Shown piece after piece: positions 33,041 to 41,679 of a stretch of 64,000 nt of DNA. Below the pieces are notes generated by a model. The model searched no databases, was not told where the DNA came from, and worked only from the letters and a program-made list of their open reading frames with translations. Both the position numbers and the translations under genes were made by a program. The stretch is from JACPYG01 sp038063015. Its GTDB lineage: Bacteria > Patescibacteriota > Minisyncoccia > Minisyncoccales > Staskawiczbacteraceae. The stretch covers positions 124,001-188,000 of the forward strand of contig JBBTVX010000001.1 of NCBI GenBank assembly GCA_038063015.1. Reading direction: 5' to 3'. Positions within the stretch are counted from its first letter, which is position 1, and each line of letters begins with the position of its first letter.

Positions 33041-34390
33041 ATGGATGCAGCAAATAAAAAATTATTAGGGTCGGTGACAATCGCTCCCGAAATAATAGAA
33101 GAGGTAAAAAAGGATGTAAAGAATATAGAGGGCTTTAAAAAGAAAACAGAAGAATATATAGGACAAAACACCACTAATCTTTTAGATATTATTTTATTCG
33201 GCGCGATTAACCTTGATGCTTCTGATATCCATCTTGAACCCCAGGAAAACGATTCTAAATTAAGAATAAGACTTGATGGCGTCTTGCAAGACGTTATTTT
33301 TTTTGAACAGAATACATATCATAGCTTAGTTTCCAGATTAAAACTCTTATCAAGATTAAAATTAAATATTACAGATAAACCCCAAGACGGCAGATTTACA
33401 ATTAAAATTGGAGATTCTTTAATTGAAATAAGAACGTCCAGCTTGCCGGCTGAATATGGCGAATCAATTGTAATGAGAATTTTAAATCCCAAAAATTTAA
33501 TAGGAATAGACGAATTGGGCTTAAGAAAAGACTTATATAAAATTTTTGAAAAAGAAATACAAAAGCCAAACGGAATGATAATCGTTACGGGTCCCACTGG
33601 GTCTGGTAAAACAACCACCCTCTACGCATTTCTAAAAAAGATTCAAAATCCAGAAATTAAAATTATTACAATTGAAGACCCTATTGAGTATCACCTAAAA
33701 GGCATTTCTCAGACCCAAGTGGCGCCGGAAAAAGGGTATGACTTTTCAGACGGATTAAGGTCTATTGTAAGACAGGACCCAGATGTAATATTGGTTGGCG
33801 AAATCAGAGATTTAGAAACAGCTAAAATAGCTCTCCAAGCGGCTTTAACAGGCCACCTGGTACTTTCTACTTTACACACTAATGACGCGGCTGGGACTAT
33901 CCCGCGACTTGTAGACCTCGGCGCCGATGCCTCTTCAATAGCGCCAGCTTTAAAAATGGCCGTAGCGCAGCGATTAGTGAGAAAAACTTGTAAACAATGT
34001 TCTGCCCTTTCCAAGCCAACCGCTAAAGAATTGGGCGAAATTAAAAAAGGGTTAAAGGGATTGCCGAGCGAAATAAAACTGCCTGATTTAAATAAAATAG
34101 AAATCAAAAGAATAAAAGAAAAGGGCTGTGATTTTTGTAATTTTACAGGGTACAAAGGCAGACAAGGATTATTTGAAGCATTTTTGGTGGACTCTGAAAT
34201 GGAAAAATTCATTTTAACCAACCCGCCAGTTTCGTCGGTTAGAAAATTAGCTGTAAAAAAAGGAATGGTAACGATGTATCAGTCGGGTTTGATTGATGTT
34301 GTTTTGGGAAACACAACATTGGAAGAAATTTTGAGGGTTGTTGAAGAAGACGAACCTGCCGGCGCAGGCGGGGAAAAACCCTCTCTTTAA
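33041..34390 (+). CDS. PilB/GspE-type pilus assembly ATPase
   Basis: This is a 449-residue hexameric secretion ATPase that powers type IV pilus extension. It shows Walker A GPTGSGKTTTLYAFL, the Asp box (ITIEDPIEYHL), Walker B (RQDPDVILVGEIRDLETA), the His box (LTGHLVLSTLHTNDA) and the tetracysteine zinc motif (CKQC ... CDFC). The N-terminal MshEN domain is missing, so it is shorter than typical PilB. A 3' structured RNA on the opposite strand ends at its stop codon. It is in the same direction as ruvB. Confidence 0.92.
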   Translation: MDAANKKLLGSVTIAPEIIEEVKKDVKNIEGFKKKTEEYIGQNTTNLLDIILFGAINLDASDIHLEPQENDSKLRIRLDGVLQDVIFFEQNTYHSLVSRLKLLSRLKLNITDKPQDGRFTIKIGDSLIEIRTSSLPAEYGESIVMRILNPKNLIGIDELGLRKDLYKIFEKEIQKPNGMIIVTGPTGSGKTTTLYAFLKKIQNPEIKIITIEDPIEYHLKGISQTQVAPEKGYDFSDGLRSIVRQDPDVILVGEIRDLETAKIALQAALTGHLVLSTLHTNDAAGTIPRLVDLGADASSIAPALKMAVAQRLVRKTCKQCSALSKPTAKELGEIKKGLKGLPSEIKLPDLNKIEIKRIKEKGCDFCNFTGYKGRQGLFEAFLVDSEMEKFILTNPPVSSVRKLAVKKGMVTMYQSGLIDVVLGNTTLEEILRVVEEDEPAGAGGEKPSL

Positions 34391-34545
34391 AAAAACAGCT
34401 CCGGAGTTGGAGGCGTCTTTATGTCTGGGACATAAGTAAAGGTTTGTTTGAGGAATAATCGAGCCGGAGCAAGATTACCCGGAAACTGAAACAAACCCAT
34501 ATAAAGCCTCCAACTCCGGAGCTGTTTTGGATATTTTAGTCAATA
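34389..34545 (-). ncRNA. Promoter-driven structured RNA antisense between pilB and ruvB (6S-like shape)
   Basis: The ends form a perfect 23-bp helix (34506-34528 with 34392-34414). On the minus strand the 5' arm is followed by an 8-nt bulge side, a 9-bp helix (GGTTTGTTT/AAACAAACC), an apical region with a GTAATC/GATTAT stem, and a 26-nt 3' bulge side containing a 7-bp hairpin (TTATGTC/GACATAA). A run of seven T (34395-34389) follows the closing arm, a terminator. The promoter at 34552-34580 is fully consensus. A rod with a central bubble and a small hairpin in its 3' strand matches 6S RNA architecture, but identity is unproven. It overlaps the last two bases of the pilB-like gene. Confidence 0.68.
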
Positions 34546-34551
34546 AATTAT

Positions 34552-34580
34552 ATTATATCAATTTATAATCTTTATGTCAA
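34552..34580 (-). promoter_or_regulatory. Consensus sigma70 promoter of the antisense RNA
   Basis: On the minus strand TTGACA (34580-34575), exactly 17 bases, then TATAAT (34557-34552). The -35 box overlaps the ruvB start codon on the other strand. The predicted start is near 34545. Confidence 0.85.
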
Positions 34581-35587
34581 GAACTATAACAGAAAAACCA
34601 GACAGTGATGATAACGTCCTATATTCTGCCCTAAGGCCTAAAAATTGGTCGGATTATGTTGGCCAAGAAAAAATCAAAGAGAATATAAGGATAATTTTAA
34701 CAGCAGCCAAACAAAGAGGCCAGTCTCCCGACCATTTATTGCTTTACGGCAGTTCTGGTTTAGGAAAAACAACTTTAGCGCACTTGGTGGCAATTGAAAT
34801 GGAAAAACAAATCAGAATAACTTCGGGCCCCGCGATTGAAAGAGCCGGAGATTTAGCGGCGATTTTAACTAATCTGTCAGAAGGAGATGTTTTATTTATT
34901 GATGAAATTCATAGAATAAATAAAACAATAGAAGAATATATATATCCCGCCATGGAGGATTATAAATTAAATCTTATTTTAGGCAAGGGTCCAATGGCCA
35001 GAACAATGGAGTTAAATTTGCCAAGGTTTACTTTAATTGGCGCCACAACAAGGCCGGGGTTGTTGTCTTCTCCTTTAAGGAGTCGGTTTGGCGCAACTTT
35101 TCAGCTTAATTTTTATCAACAAGATAGCATTGAAAAAATAGTTGAAAGGTCAGCCAAAATTTTAGGACTACAAATAGAACCAGATGCAATAAAAACAATT
35201 GCTAAGCGCTCGCGCTTTACGCCAAGAGTTGCCAATCGTCTTTTAAAAAGAGTAAGGGACTTTGCCCAAGTAGAGGGAGACGGATTAGTCACAAAAACTC
35301 TCACCGACCATGCTCTTCGTTTCTTAGAAATTGACGAAATGGGCCTTGAACACGGCGATAAAAGAATTTTGTTGGCGATTATAGAAAAATTTGAAGGCGG
35401 TCCAGTGGGACTCCAGGCATTAGCGGCAGCCAGCTTTGAAGAAGAAGACACTATCTTAGATATTTATGAGCCTTATTTAATGCAATGCGGGTTTATTGAA
35501 AGAACTCCCAAGGGCAGGATTGCCTCGCGCCTCGCCTACGAGCACCTAGGCATAAAACAAAAAGGAAATCAAAACCATCTTATTTAA
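34574..35587 (+). CDS. ruvB: Holliday junction helicase RuvB
   Basis: This is RuvB, 337 residues, the AAA+ motor for branch migration. It shows LRPKNWSDYVGQEKIKENI, Walker A LLYGSSGLGKTTLAH, Walker B VLFIDEIHRINKT, sensor 1 IGATTRPGLLSSPLRSRFG, and the winged-helix C-terminus with GPVGLQALAAAS. It is followed one base later by the HhH/lamin-tail gene and then yebC and ruvC. The start ATG 34574 lies within the -35 box of the antisense RNA promoter. Confidence 0.96.
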   Translation: MSRTITEKPDSDDNVLYSALRPKNWSDYVGQEKIKENIRIILTAAKQRGQSPDHLLLYGSSGLGKTTLAHLVAIEMEKQIRITSGPAIERAGDLAAILTNLSEGDVLFIDEIHRINKTIEEYIYPAMEDYKLNLILGKGPMARTMELNLPRFTLIGATTRPGLLSSPLRSRFGATFQLNFYQQDSIEKIVERSAKILGLQIEPDAIKTIAKRSRFTPRVANRLLKRVRDFAQVEGDGLVTKTLTDHALRFLEIDEMGLEHGDKRILLAIIEKFEGGPVGLQALAAASFEEEDTILDIYEPYLMQCGFIERTPKGRIASRLAYEHLGIKQKGNQNHLI

Positions 35588-35588
35588 A

Positions 35589-36623
35589 ATGAAAAAAGTT
35601 TTTATATTTTTAGTTCTATTATTATTTTCAGTTTTTGTTTCAGCGACTGATAAAGTGGAAATTAACACTGCCTCGCTGGAACAATTAGAGGAAATAACAG
35701 GGGTGGGGCCGGTGATAGCGCAAAGAATAATAGACGCAAGGCCTTTTTCCTCGGTTGATGATTTACTAAGAGTAAAAGGCATAGGAGAAAAAACTTTACA
35801 AAAAATTAAGGACCAAGGGCTCGCTTATGTCGGTGAAAAATCGAAAATTCTAAATTCGAAGTCCGAAATAAATTCAAATGAACAAAATTTAAACATTCAA
35901 AACACGGCAGAACAGCCAGGAGATGTCGGACTTCCCGCGGGGAGTNNNNNNNNNNCGGGAAGTCCGACATCTGGCGCCGAAGGCGCCGCTTCACCGACCA
36001 TTACTTATCCAAACGGAATTATTTTTAACGAAATTTTACCGAGCCCAAAAGGAGCTGATGAGGAAAACGAATGGATTGAGCTTTATAACACAAATAATTT
36101 TGAAGTTGATTTATCTGGTTGGAAAATAAAAGACAAAGAAGGAACAACAACGAATTATTTTTTGTCTGAAAACACAAAAATATCTGCTTACGGTTATTTA
36201 GTTTTTAAAAGGCCTGATACAAAAATTACTTTAAACAATACAATTGACGGACTCTCTCTTTATTGGCCCAATGAAAAAATTATTGACTCTATAAATTATG
36301 AAAAATCCCCCTCTAACCAATCGTATAATAAAATAGGGAAAAATTGGCAATGGAGCGCATCCCTAACCCCCGACACAAAAAATATTATTGCTCAAAACAA
36401 CGCCGGATATGAACCAAAAAACTTGTCTAAAATTGAAAATTCTGGTAATAATAAGGAAACCGATAAGGGGTTAGTAGTTATTGGGCAACAAATAAATGGT
36501 CAAGAAAATATTAAAAACACAAATCCTTGGTTTTTGTTTTTAATCGCCCTCTCAATAACTATAATTTCTGCAATAATCGTCTTATTTATTAAATTTAAAA
36601 TAAATAATCATGTCGGGACATAG
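35589..36623 (+). CDS. ComEA-like HhH plus lamin-tail-domain membrane protein (contains assembly gap)
   Basis: This is an exported protein with a signal peptide (1-18) and a ComEA-type helix-hairpin-helix DNA-binding unit (about residues 22-80: VEINTASLEQLEEITGVGP). A low-complexity linker follows, then a lamin-tail/LTD beta domain (about 138-245: GIIFNEILPSPKGADEENEW) and a C-terminal membrane helix (about 315-337). Ten Ns at 35946-35955 mark a scaffold gap inside the linker, so the true length and frame there are unknown. The HhH suggests binding of external DNA, perhaps in uptake, fitting a nearby pilus ATPase. It overlaps yebC by 14 bases. Confidence 0.78.
   Translation: MKKVFIFLVLLLFSVFVSATDKVEINTASLEQLEEITGVGPVIAQRIIDARPFSSVDDLLRVKGIGEKTLQKIKDQGLAYVGEKSKILNSKSEINSNEQNLNIQNTAEQPGDVGLPAGSXXXXGSPTSGAEGAASPTITYPNGIIFNEILPSPKGADEENEWIELYNTNNFEVDLSGWKIKDKEGTTTNYFLSENTKISAYGYLVFKRPDTKITLNNTIDGLSLYWPNEKIIDSINYEKSPSNQSYNKIGKNWQWSASLTPDTKNIIAQNNAGYEPKNLSKIENSGNNKETDKGLVVIGQQINGQENIKNTNPWFLFLIALSITIISAIIVLFIKFKINNHVGT
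35922..35971. repeat. Inverted repeat flanking the assembly gap
   Basis: The arms gatgtcggacttcccg (35922-35937) and its exact complement (35956-35971) border the N-run. The arm resembles the rsmA palindrome at 59325-59363 (pattern GA-k-GTC-r-GAC-y-TCC). The hairpin probably broke the assembly. Confidence 0.75.
35946..35955. other. Assembly gap (ten Ns)
   Basis: Ten undetermined bases lie between the two arms of an inverted repeat. The number is probably a placeholder, so the apparent open frame through it is not evidence for the real sequence. Confidence 0.95.
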
Positions 36624-37326
36624 TCATTTTAAAACCATAAAAGCGCAAAAAGAGGTTGCTGACGCGAAAAAAGGCAAAATCTTTTCTAAAATGGGCAGAT
36701 TAATCACTATTGCTGTAAAAGATGCGGGAGGAGACCCTATAACCAATTCCAAACTAAGGCTCGCGATAGACCAAGCTAAAAAATTTAATATGCCCAAAGA
36801 GAACATTGAAAGGTCTATTAAAAAAGGTACTGGCGAATTAGCTGGAGAAAAATTAGAAGAAGTTTCTTTCGAGGGATTTGGACCTGGAGGAATTGCTATT
36901 ATTATTGAAGGAATTACAGATAATAAAAATAGAACCTTGGGCGAAATAAAAACCATTCTAAACCAAAACAACGGCAAATTAGCCGGGGAAGGGGCTGTAA
37001 GATGGCTTTTTGATAAAAAAGGAGCAATTATAATAAATTGCGAAACAAAAATAAAAGAAGAATTAGAACTTTTGGCGATAGAGGTTGGAGCTGAAGATGT
37101 TTTTCAGAGCGACAACCTGCTTACCCTCTACACAAAACCGGAAGATTTGGAAAAAATAAAAAAAGCACTTGAGGAAAAACAAATAAAAACAGAGTCTGCT
37201 TCTTTGGAATGGGTTGCCAAGGAAGAGGTTGAGGTTTCCGATAAAGAAAAAGGGGCTTCACAGAGACTTTTTGAGGCATTAGATGAAAGCGACGATGTTA
37301 ATGATATTTACTCAAATTTAAAATAA
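36610..37326 (+). CDS. yebC: YebC/PmpR-family protein
   Basis: This is a 238-residue YebC/TACO1-family protein (SGHSHFKTIKAQKEVADAKKGKIFSKMGRLI, NMPKENIERSIKKGTGE, and the GPGGIAIIIEGITDNKNRT segment). Family members are described as transcriptional regulators and, more recently, as ribosome-associated factors easing translation of proline-rich stretches. It precedes ruvC, the common yebC-ruvC order. Confidence 0.94.
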   Translation: MSGHSHFKTIKAQKEVADAKKGKIFSKMGRLITIAVKDAGGDPITNSKLRLAIDQAKKFNMPKENIERSIKKGTGELAGEKLEEVSFEGFGPGGIAIIIEGITDNKNRTLGEIKTILNQNNGKLAGEGAVRWLFDKKGAIIINCETKIKEELELLAIEVGAEDVFQSDNLLTLYTKPEDLEKIKKALEEKQIKTESASLEWVAKEEVEVSDKEKGASQRLFEALDESDDVNDIYSNLK

Positions 37327-37329
37327 TAT

Positions 37330-37827
37330 ATGATAATTATCGGAATCGACCCTGGGTCGGTGATCGTCGGATACTGCATTATTAAAAAAAATAAAAACCG
37401 AAGCTTGGAAGTTATTGATTTTGGCTGCATAATCACTGATAAATTTACCACAACGGGAGAGAGGTTAAAAAAAATATATAAAGAAATAACAAAACTTATA
37501 GAAAAACATAGACCAGAAATAGTATCTGTCGAAACTTTATTTTTTTTCAAAAATTTAAAAACCGTTATGCCTGTAAGCCAAACAAAGGGCGTTATATTGC
37601 TGGCGGCGGCTCAAAAGAAAATACCTCTTTTTGAGTTCACGCCCCTTCAAATAAAGATGACTATTACTGGTTACGGCAGGGCGGAAAAAAAACAAGTTCA
37701 AGAAATGATAAAAAAAACAGTGGATATTAGTAATTTTGACCTTAAAAAAAATAATAGAAAAAAAGATGACGCTTTTGATGCGTTAGGAGTGGCGATTTGC
37801 GCCGCCTTAAAATGTCCGCTCTGTTAG
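37330..37827 (+). CDS. ruvC: Holliday junction resolvase RuvC
   Basis: This is RuvC, 165 residues, which cuts four-way junctions. It shows the first catalytic Asp in IIIGIDPGSVIVGYCII, the Glu in VSVETLFFFKN, and the C-terminal acidic pair in KKDDAFDALGVAICA. It starts 3 bases after the yebC stop. Together with ruvA and ruvB in this window it completes the resolvasome. Confidence 0.95.
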   Translation: MIIIGIDPGSVIVGYCIIKKNKNRSLEVIDFGCIITDKFTTTGERLKKIYKEITKLIEKHRPEIVSVETLFFFKNLKTVMPVSQTKGVILLAAAQKKIPLFEFTPLQIKMTITGYGRAEKKQVQEMIKKTVDISNFDLKKNNRKKDDAFDALGVAICAALKCPLC

Positions 37828-37847
37828 GCCTGTGGAAAAGTAAAGGG

Positions 37848-37875
37848 TTGACAATAGTTTATGAAAAAATATAAT
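37848..37875 (+). promoter_or_regulatory. Promoter of the acidic mini-protein gene
   Basis: TTGACA (37848-37853), a 16-base spacer and TATAAT (37870-37875). The leader of about 80 bases contains an AAAATAAAC/GTTTATTTT inverted repeat (about 37912-37942). Confidence 0.8.
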
Positions 37876-37960
37876 AGGGACAAAGGGTCTATTAACAAAG
37901 CTTGTTTTTTAAAATAAACCCATAAAAATGCGTTTATTTTTTAAAAATAAGTTGTAAAAT

Positions 37961-38113
37961 ATGGAAGAGGAATTTTTAACTAAGCTTATAAACCAAGAAG
38001 ATGATTTTGACGATGATACATGGAACGACGCCGAGGAAGAGGAGGAATTAGAAGAAGCCGAAGGCGAGGATGATGATGAAAAATTAGATGACGAAGAATT
38101 GGAAACAGAATAA
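37961..38113 (+). CDS. Acidic 50-residue protein
   Basis: This is a very acidic mini-protein beginning MEEEFLTKLINQEDDFDDD, followed by Glu/Asp runs; more than half the residues are Asp or Glu. It is supported as a gene by consensus promoter hexamers, a leader and a terminator that starts nine bases after the stop. It recalls the acidic tail of RNA polymerase delta subunits or DNA-mimic proteins, but no fold can be assigned. It is read in the same direction as the PBP gene that follows. Confidence 0.65.
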   Translation: MEEEFLTKLINQEDDFDDDTWNDAEEEEELEEAEGEDDDEKLDDEELETE

Positions 38114-38122
38114 AAAACATAG

Positions 38123-38156
38123 CCCCGTTAATAAAAAAATAAAAACGGGGTTTTTG
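38123..38156 (+). terminator. Terminator after the acidic mini-protein
   Basis: ccccgtt (38123-38129) pairs with aacgggg (38144-38150) around an A-rich loop and is followed by tttttgtttt. Confidence 0.85.
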
Positions 38157-38176
38157 TTTTAATGTATAATAAAAAA

Positions 38177-40327
38177 ATGTTAAAAACAAAAAAAGGAAAA
38201 GGAGCGCGAAAAGTCGCTTTGGCGTTTTTAAAATATTTATTTTTCTTGTTTTTGACTGGATGCGCGCTTATTATATTTTTGTTTTTTTATTACACCTATG
38301 ATTTACCGAGACCAGAAAAGTTCACCGAAAGTCCATTTATACAATCAACTAAAATTTACGACAGAACAGGTAAAATACTTTTATACGATATTTACGGCAA
38401 TGAAAAAAGAGAAATTATTTCTTTTTCTCAAATATCCGACAATTTAAAACGCGCGATACTTGCTTCGGAAGACGCCAGATTTTACGAGCATAATGGCATA
38501 GATTTTGAGGGCGTGATAAGGGCGATTTTAATTGATTTTAAATTACAGACTGCCAGCCAGGGAGCATCAACGATAACCCAGCAGCTTATCCGTTCTGTTT
38601 ACCTAACAAGACAAAAAACTATCGGCAGAAAAATAAGAGAGGTTGTTTTAAGTTTAGAAATAGAAAGAAGATATTCAAAAGACCAAATTTTTGAATGGTA
38701 TTTAAATCAAATTCCTTTGGGGGGGAGCATTTATGGCGTTGAGGCGGCTAGCCAGTCATATTTTAAAAAGTCTTCATTTAATCTTTCCTTGGCGGAAGCT
38801 GCCACATTAACGTCAATGATAAAAGCTCCAAGCCACTATTCCCCGTACGGACCGAACAAAAACAAACTATTAGAAGAAAAGGATTATGTATTAAGAAGAA
38901 TGGAAAAGCTCGGATATATCACAAAAGACCAATTAGAAAAAGCGAAACAAGAAAAAATAATTTTTGCTGAAAATATAATACCTATAAAAGCCCCGCACTT
39001 TGTGATGTATGTTAAAAAATATCTGGAAGGCAAATATGGCGAAGATTTTCTTAAAGAAAAAGGATTAAAAGTTTATACGACACTGGATTGGGAGTTGCAA
39101 GATTACGCCGAGCAAATAATAAAATCTGCCGATGAAACAAATAAAACATTTAATGCAAACAATGTCGCTTTGGTTGTTATTGCTCCAAAAACAGGAGAAA
39201 TTTTATCTTTGATTGGTTCTAAAGATTATTTTGAAAAATCATATCCTGAGGGTTGCGATGAAACTCCGCAGGGCCTTTGTTCTTTTACTCCAAAATTTGA
39301 CGTGGCCACAATGGGCCTTCGGCAGCCGGGGTCGGCTTTTAAGCCTTTTGTTTACGCTACGGCGTTTAAAAAAGGATATACCCCAGATACTGTGCTTTGG
39401 GATGTAAAAACCGAATTTAACCCCTATTGTAGCCCCTATGCGAACCAATCTAAAGATATGTATGGATTAGAATGTTATCATCCTCAAAATTACGACGGCA
39501 CGTATAGGGGAAAAGTTTCTTTGCGTCAAGCATTGGCCGGGTCTCTAAACTTGCCCGCGGTTAAAACTTTATATTTGTCGGGACTAAAAGACAGCCTGCA
39601 AACAGCCCAAAACCTCGGGATTACAACTTTAAATGAACCGGATCGTTATGGATTATCTTTGGTGCTGGGTGGAGGAGAGGTAATATTATTAGAAATGACT
39701 TCTGCTTACAGCGTGTTCGCCGCAGAGGGGTTGAGAACTCCGCCTGTTAGTATTTTAAAAATAGAAGATAATGAAGGAAAAACTATTGAACAAAATAAAA
39801 AAGAACCCACTAAGGTTTTAGACACGCAGGTAGCGAGACAAATAAATAATATTTTATCTGACAACTCGGCTAGAGCTCCTATTTTTGGAACAAATAACGC
39901 GCTGTATTTTGACGGCTATCAAGTTGCCGCAAAAACCGGAACCACGCAGTATTTTAACGACGCATGGACAATGGGATATACTCCGTCTGCGGCAGTCGGG
40001 GTTTGGGTTGGAAATAATGACAATTCCTCAACAAATAAAAAAACCGGCATTGGATTGGCGGCTCCGATTTGGAGAAAAGTAATACAAAAATTATTAGAAA
40101 CCTATGTGGTAGAAAACTTTGTTCCCCCAGACCCAATAACAAATATAAATCCTGTTTTATTGGGCCAAACAGACCCCAATAATCCTCATAGTATTTTATA
40201 CTATATTAACAAAGACAATCCCTTGGGTCCCCCTCCTCAAAACCCAACAGACGACATTGAATATCTTTTTTGGGAGATTGGCGTTAAAAATTGGTTAGAG
40301 AACAAAACATTATTTCCAACCGAATAA
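38177..40327 (+). CDS. Class A penicillin-binding protein (PBP1A-like)
   Basis: This is a bifunctional peptidoglycan glycosyltransferase/transpeptidase of about 716 residues. It has a short basic cytoplasmic tail and one membrane helix. The GT51 domain has EDARFYEHNGIDFEGVIRA, GASTITQQLIR, and EWYLNQIPLGGSIYGVEAAS. The transpeptidase domain has the SxxK serine in QPGSAFKPFVY, SxN in SLNLPAVKTL and KTGT in AAKTGTTQYFNDAW. ATG 38177 is preferred; an ATG at 38162 in the same frame lies within a TATAAT-like stretch. Together with the MurE-like ligase it shows that peptidoglycan is made or remodelled. Confidence 0.94.
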   Translation: MLKTKKGKGARKVALAFLKYLFFLFLTGCALIIFLFFYYTYDLPRPEKFTESPFIQSTKIYDRTGKILLYDIYGNEKREIISFSQISDNLKRAILASEDARFYEHNGIDFEGVIRAILIDFKLQTASQGASTITQQLIRSVYLTRQKTIGRKIREVVLSLEIERRYSKDQIFEWYLNQIPLGGSIYGVEAASQSYFKKSSFNLSLAEAATLTSMIKAPSHYSPYGPNKNKLLEEKDYVLRRMEKLGYITKDQLEKAKQEKIIFAENIIPIKAPHFVMYVKKYLEGKYGEDFLKEKGLKVYTTLDWELQDYAEQIIKSADETNKTFNANNVALVVIAPKTGEILSLIGSKDYFEKSYPEGCDETPQGLCSFTPKFDVATMGLRQPGSAFKPFVYATAFKKGYTPDTVLWDVKTEFNPYCSPYANQSKDMYGLECYHPQNYDGTYRGKVSLRQALAGSLNLPAVKTLYLSGLKDSLQTAQNLGITTLNEPDRYGLSLVLGGGEVILLEMTSAYSVFAAEGLRTPPVSILKIEDNEGKTIEQNKKEPTKVLDTQVARQINNILSDNSARAPIFGTNNALYFDGYQVAAKTGTTQYFNDAWTMGYTPSAAVGVWVGNNDNSSTNKKTGIGLAAPIWRKVIQKLLETYVVENFVPPDPITNINPVLLGQTDPNNPHSILYYINKDNPLGPPPQNPTDDIEYLFWEIGVKNWLENKTLFPTE

Positions 40328-40337
40328 CATTTTAACT

Positions 40338-41468
40338 TTAGGCCTCTGTTGATTTAATGGGCATTACCACATAAAGATAACTTATGTCTCCCACTGGTCG
40401 CAACACACAAGGCCCCTCTTCTTTATTTAAATCAAAAAAAACCTCAGAGCTTTTAATTTTTAAAAGTCCGTCTGTTAAAAATTTGTGATTAAAAGAAACC
40501 TCTATTGGATCGCCTTCTATTTTTGCCGACATCGTCGATCTACTTTCTCCAATATCTGGATCTTTGGCAAATATTTCTACTTCTTTGTTCTCGGTTTTTA
40601 TAGTAAATTTTATTTCATTGATTTTGCCAGAAAACAAAGATGCTGTTTTAATTTGATTTAAAAACTCGTCTCTTTTTAAAACAACGCGCGTTTTAAATTT
40701 TTTAGGAATAATGTCTTGGTAGTTTGGATATTCTCCTTCTATCAACCGGGAGATAATTTGAATTTGCGGGTGGGGCGTTTCTTTCATTGGAAATTCAAAC
40801 ATTGTTTGGTTTGGTGAAAAATATATTTTTAAAATGCCTTCTTTCTCTCCTAAAATATTCATCATTTCTCTTGCGGGTTTTTGCGGAAGAATAAAAGAGC
40901 GGTCTTTTTCAAGCGGTTTTTCCAGGGAAACGCCTTTTTCGGCCAATCTAAAACTATCTGTGGCTACAATTTTTATTAAATTTTTAGAAAAAAGAAAATA
41001 AACGCCCGATATTTCTGGTCTTGTCTGCGATAAAGACGAAAAATCCACTACTTGAGAAAGCCCTTGGCAAAACTTTTTATTATCCACCTCTAAAAATTCT
41101 AAATCTTTAAATTCTGGAATAATTGGAAATTCTTCCGGGTTATATCCATGAATTTGGGTTTTAAAATTTTTACACTCAATTTCTATATTTTGACCATTAG
41201 CCCCTATAGATATTTTTTCGTCCGGCAAAGAAGAAATAAAACTGGAAAGAAGTTTCGCAGGAACAACCACTTTGCCTTTTTTTACAATTCTGGTTAAAAT
41301 CCACAACTTTATAGCTGTTTCTAAATCGGTGGAGTTCAAGCTTAAAAAATTATCCTCTGTATTAATTAAAACATTGTCTAAAATTGGCAAAGACAAATTT
41401 TTACCAACGACCTTCTCTATAATACTTAAACCAGTTTTTAAATTTTCTTTTAAAATCTCTATTTTCAT
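40338..41468 (-). CDS. dnaN: DNA polymerase III beta subunit (sliding clamp)
   Basis: This is the beta clamp, 376 residues, with the three-fold repeated fold. Recognisable segments are MKIEILKENLKTGLSIIEKVVG, LSLNSTDLETAIKLW, SGVYFLFSKNLIKIVATDSFRLAEK and the C-terminal YVVMPIKSTEA, where the conserved MPxR/MPM end is seen as MPIK. It lies 211 bases downstream of dnaA on the same strand, the common dnaA-dnaN order. Confidence 0.95.
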   Translation of the reverse strand: MKIEILKENLKTGLSIIEKVVGKNLSLPILDNVLINTEDNFLSLNSTDLETAIKLWILTRIVKKGKVVVPAKLLSSFISSLPDEKISIGANGQNIEIECKNFKTQIHGYNPEEFPIIPEFKDLEFLEVDNKKFCQGLSQVVDFSSLSQTRPEISGVYFLFSKNLIKIVATDSFRLAEKGVSLEKPLEKDRSFILPQKPAREMMNILGEKEGILKIYFSPNQTMFEFPMKETPHPQIQIISRLIEGEYPNYQDIIPKKFKTRVVLKRDEFLNQIKTASLFSGKINEIKFTIKTENKEVEIFAKDPDIGESRSTMSAKIEGDPIEVSFNHKFLTDGLLKIKSSEVFFDLNKEEGPCVLRPVGDISYLYVVMPIKSTEA

Positions 41469-41679
41469 AATAATTAATAATATATTTATTTAATTATATT
41501 ATTGTTATTGTTATTGTTAGTATTTGAGTTTTATTTTTTTAAAAAAATAATTTACGCTTATTTAGTATTATTTTTTTAAAAAAATAACTGTGGAAATCTT
41601 GTGTTTGGGGGATTATAAAAAAATGTGTATTGTTTTATTATTTTTTTATTAAAATAAATACATTATTATTTTAATTCTT
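41469..41679. other. AT-rich dnaA-dnaN spacer with DnaA-box-like sites
   Basis: A 211-base non-coding stretch with long A and T runs. It holds tgtggaaat (41589-41597), a poor DnaA-box match. TTATCCACT at 41680-41688 overlaps the dnaA stop and is one mismatch from the consensus TTATCCACA. It could form part of an unwinding region. Confidence 0.45.

Noticed and set aside
34392..34528. The 23-bp inverted repeat as a transposon end pair
   Set aside because: There is no transposase between the arms and no evident target duplication; the promoter, bubble and T-run point to an RNA gene.
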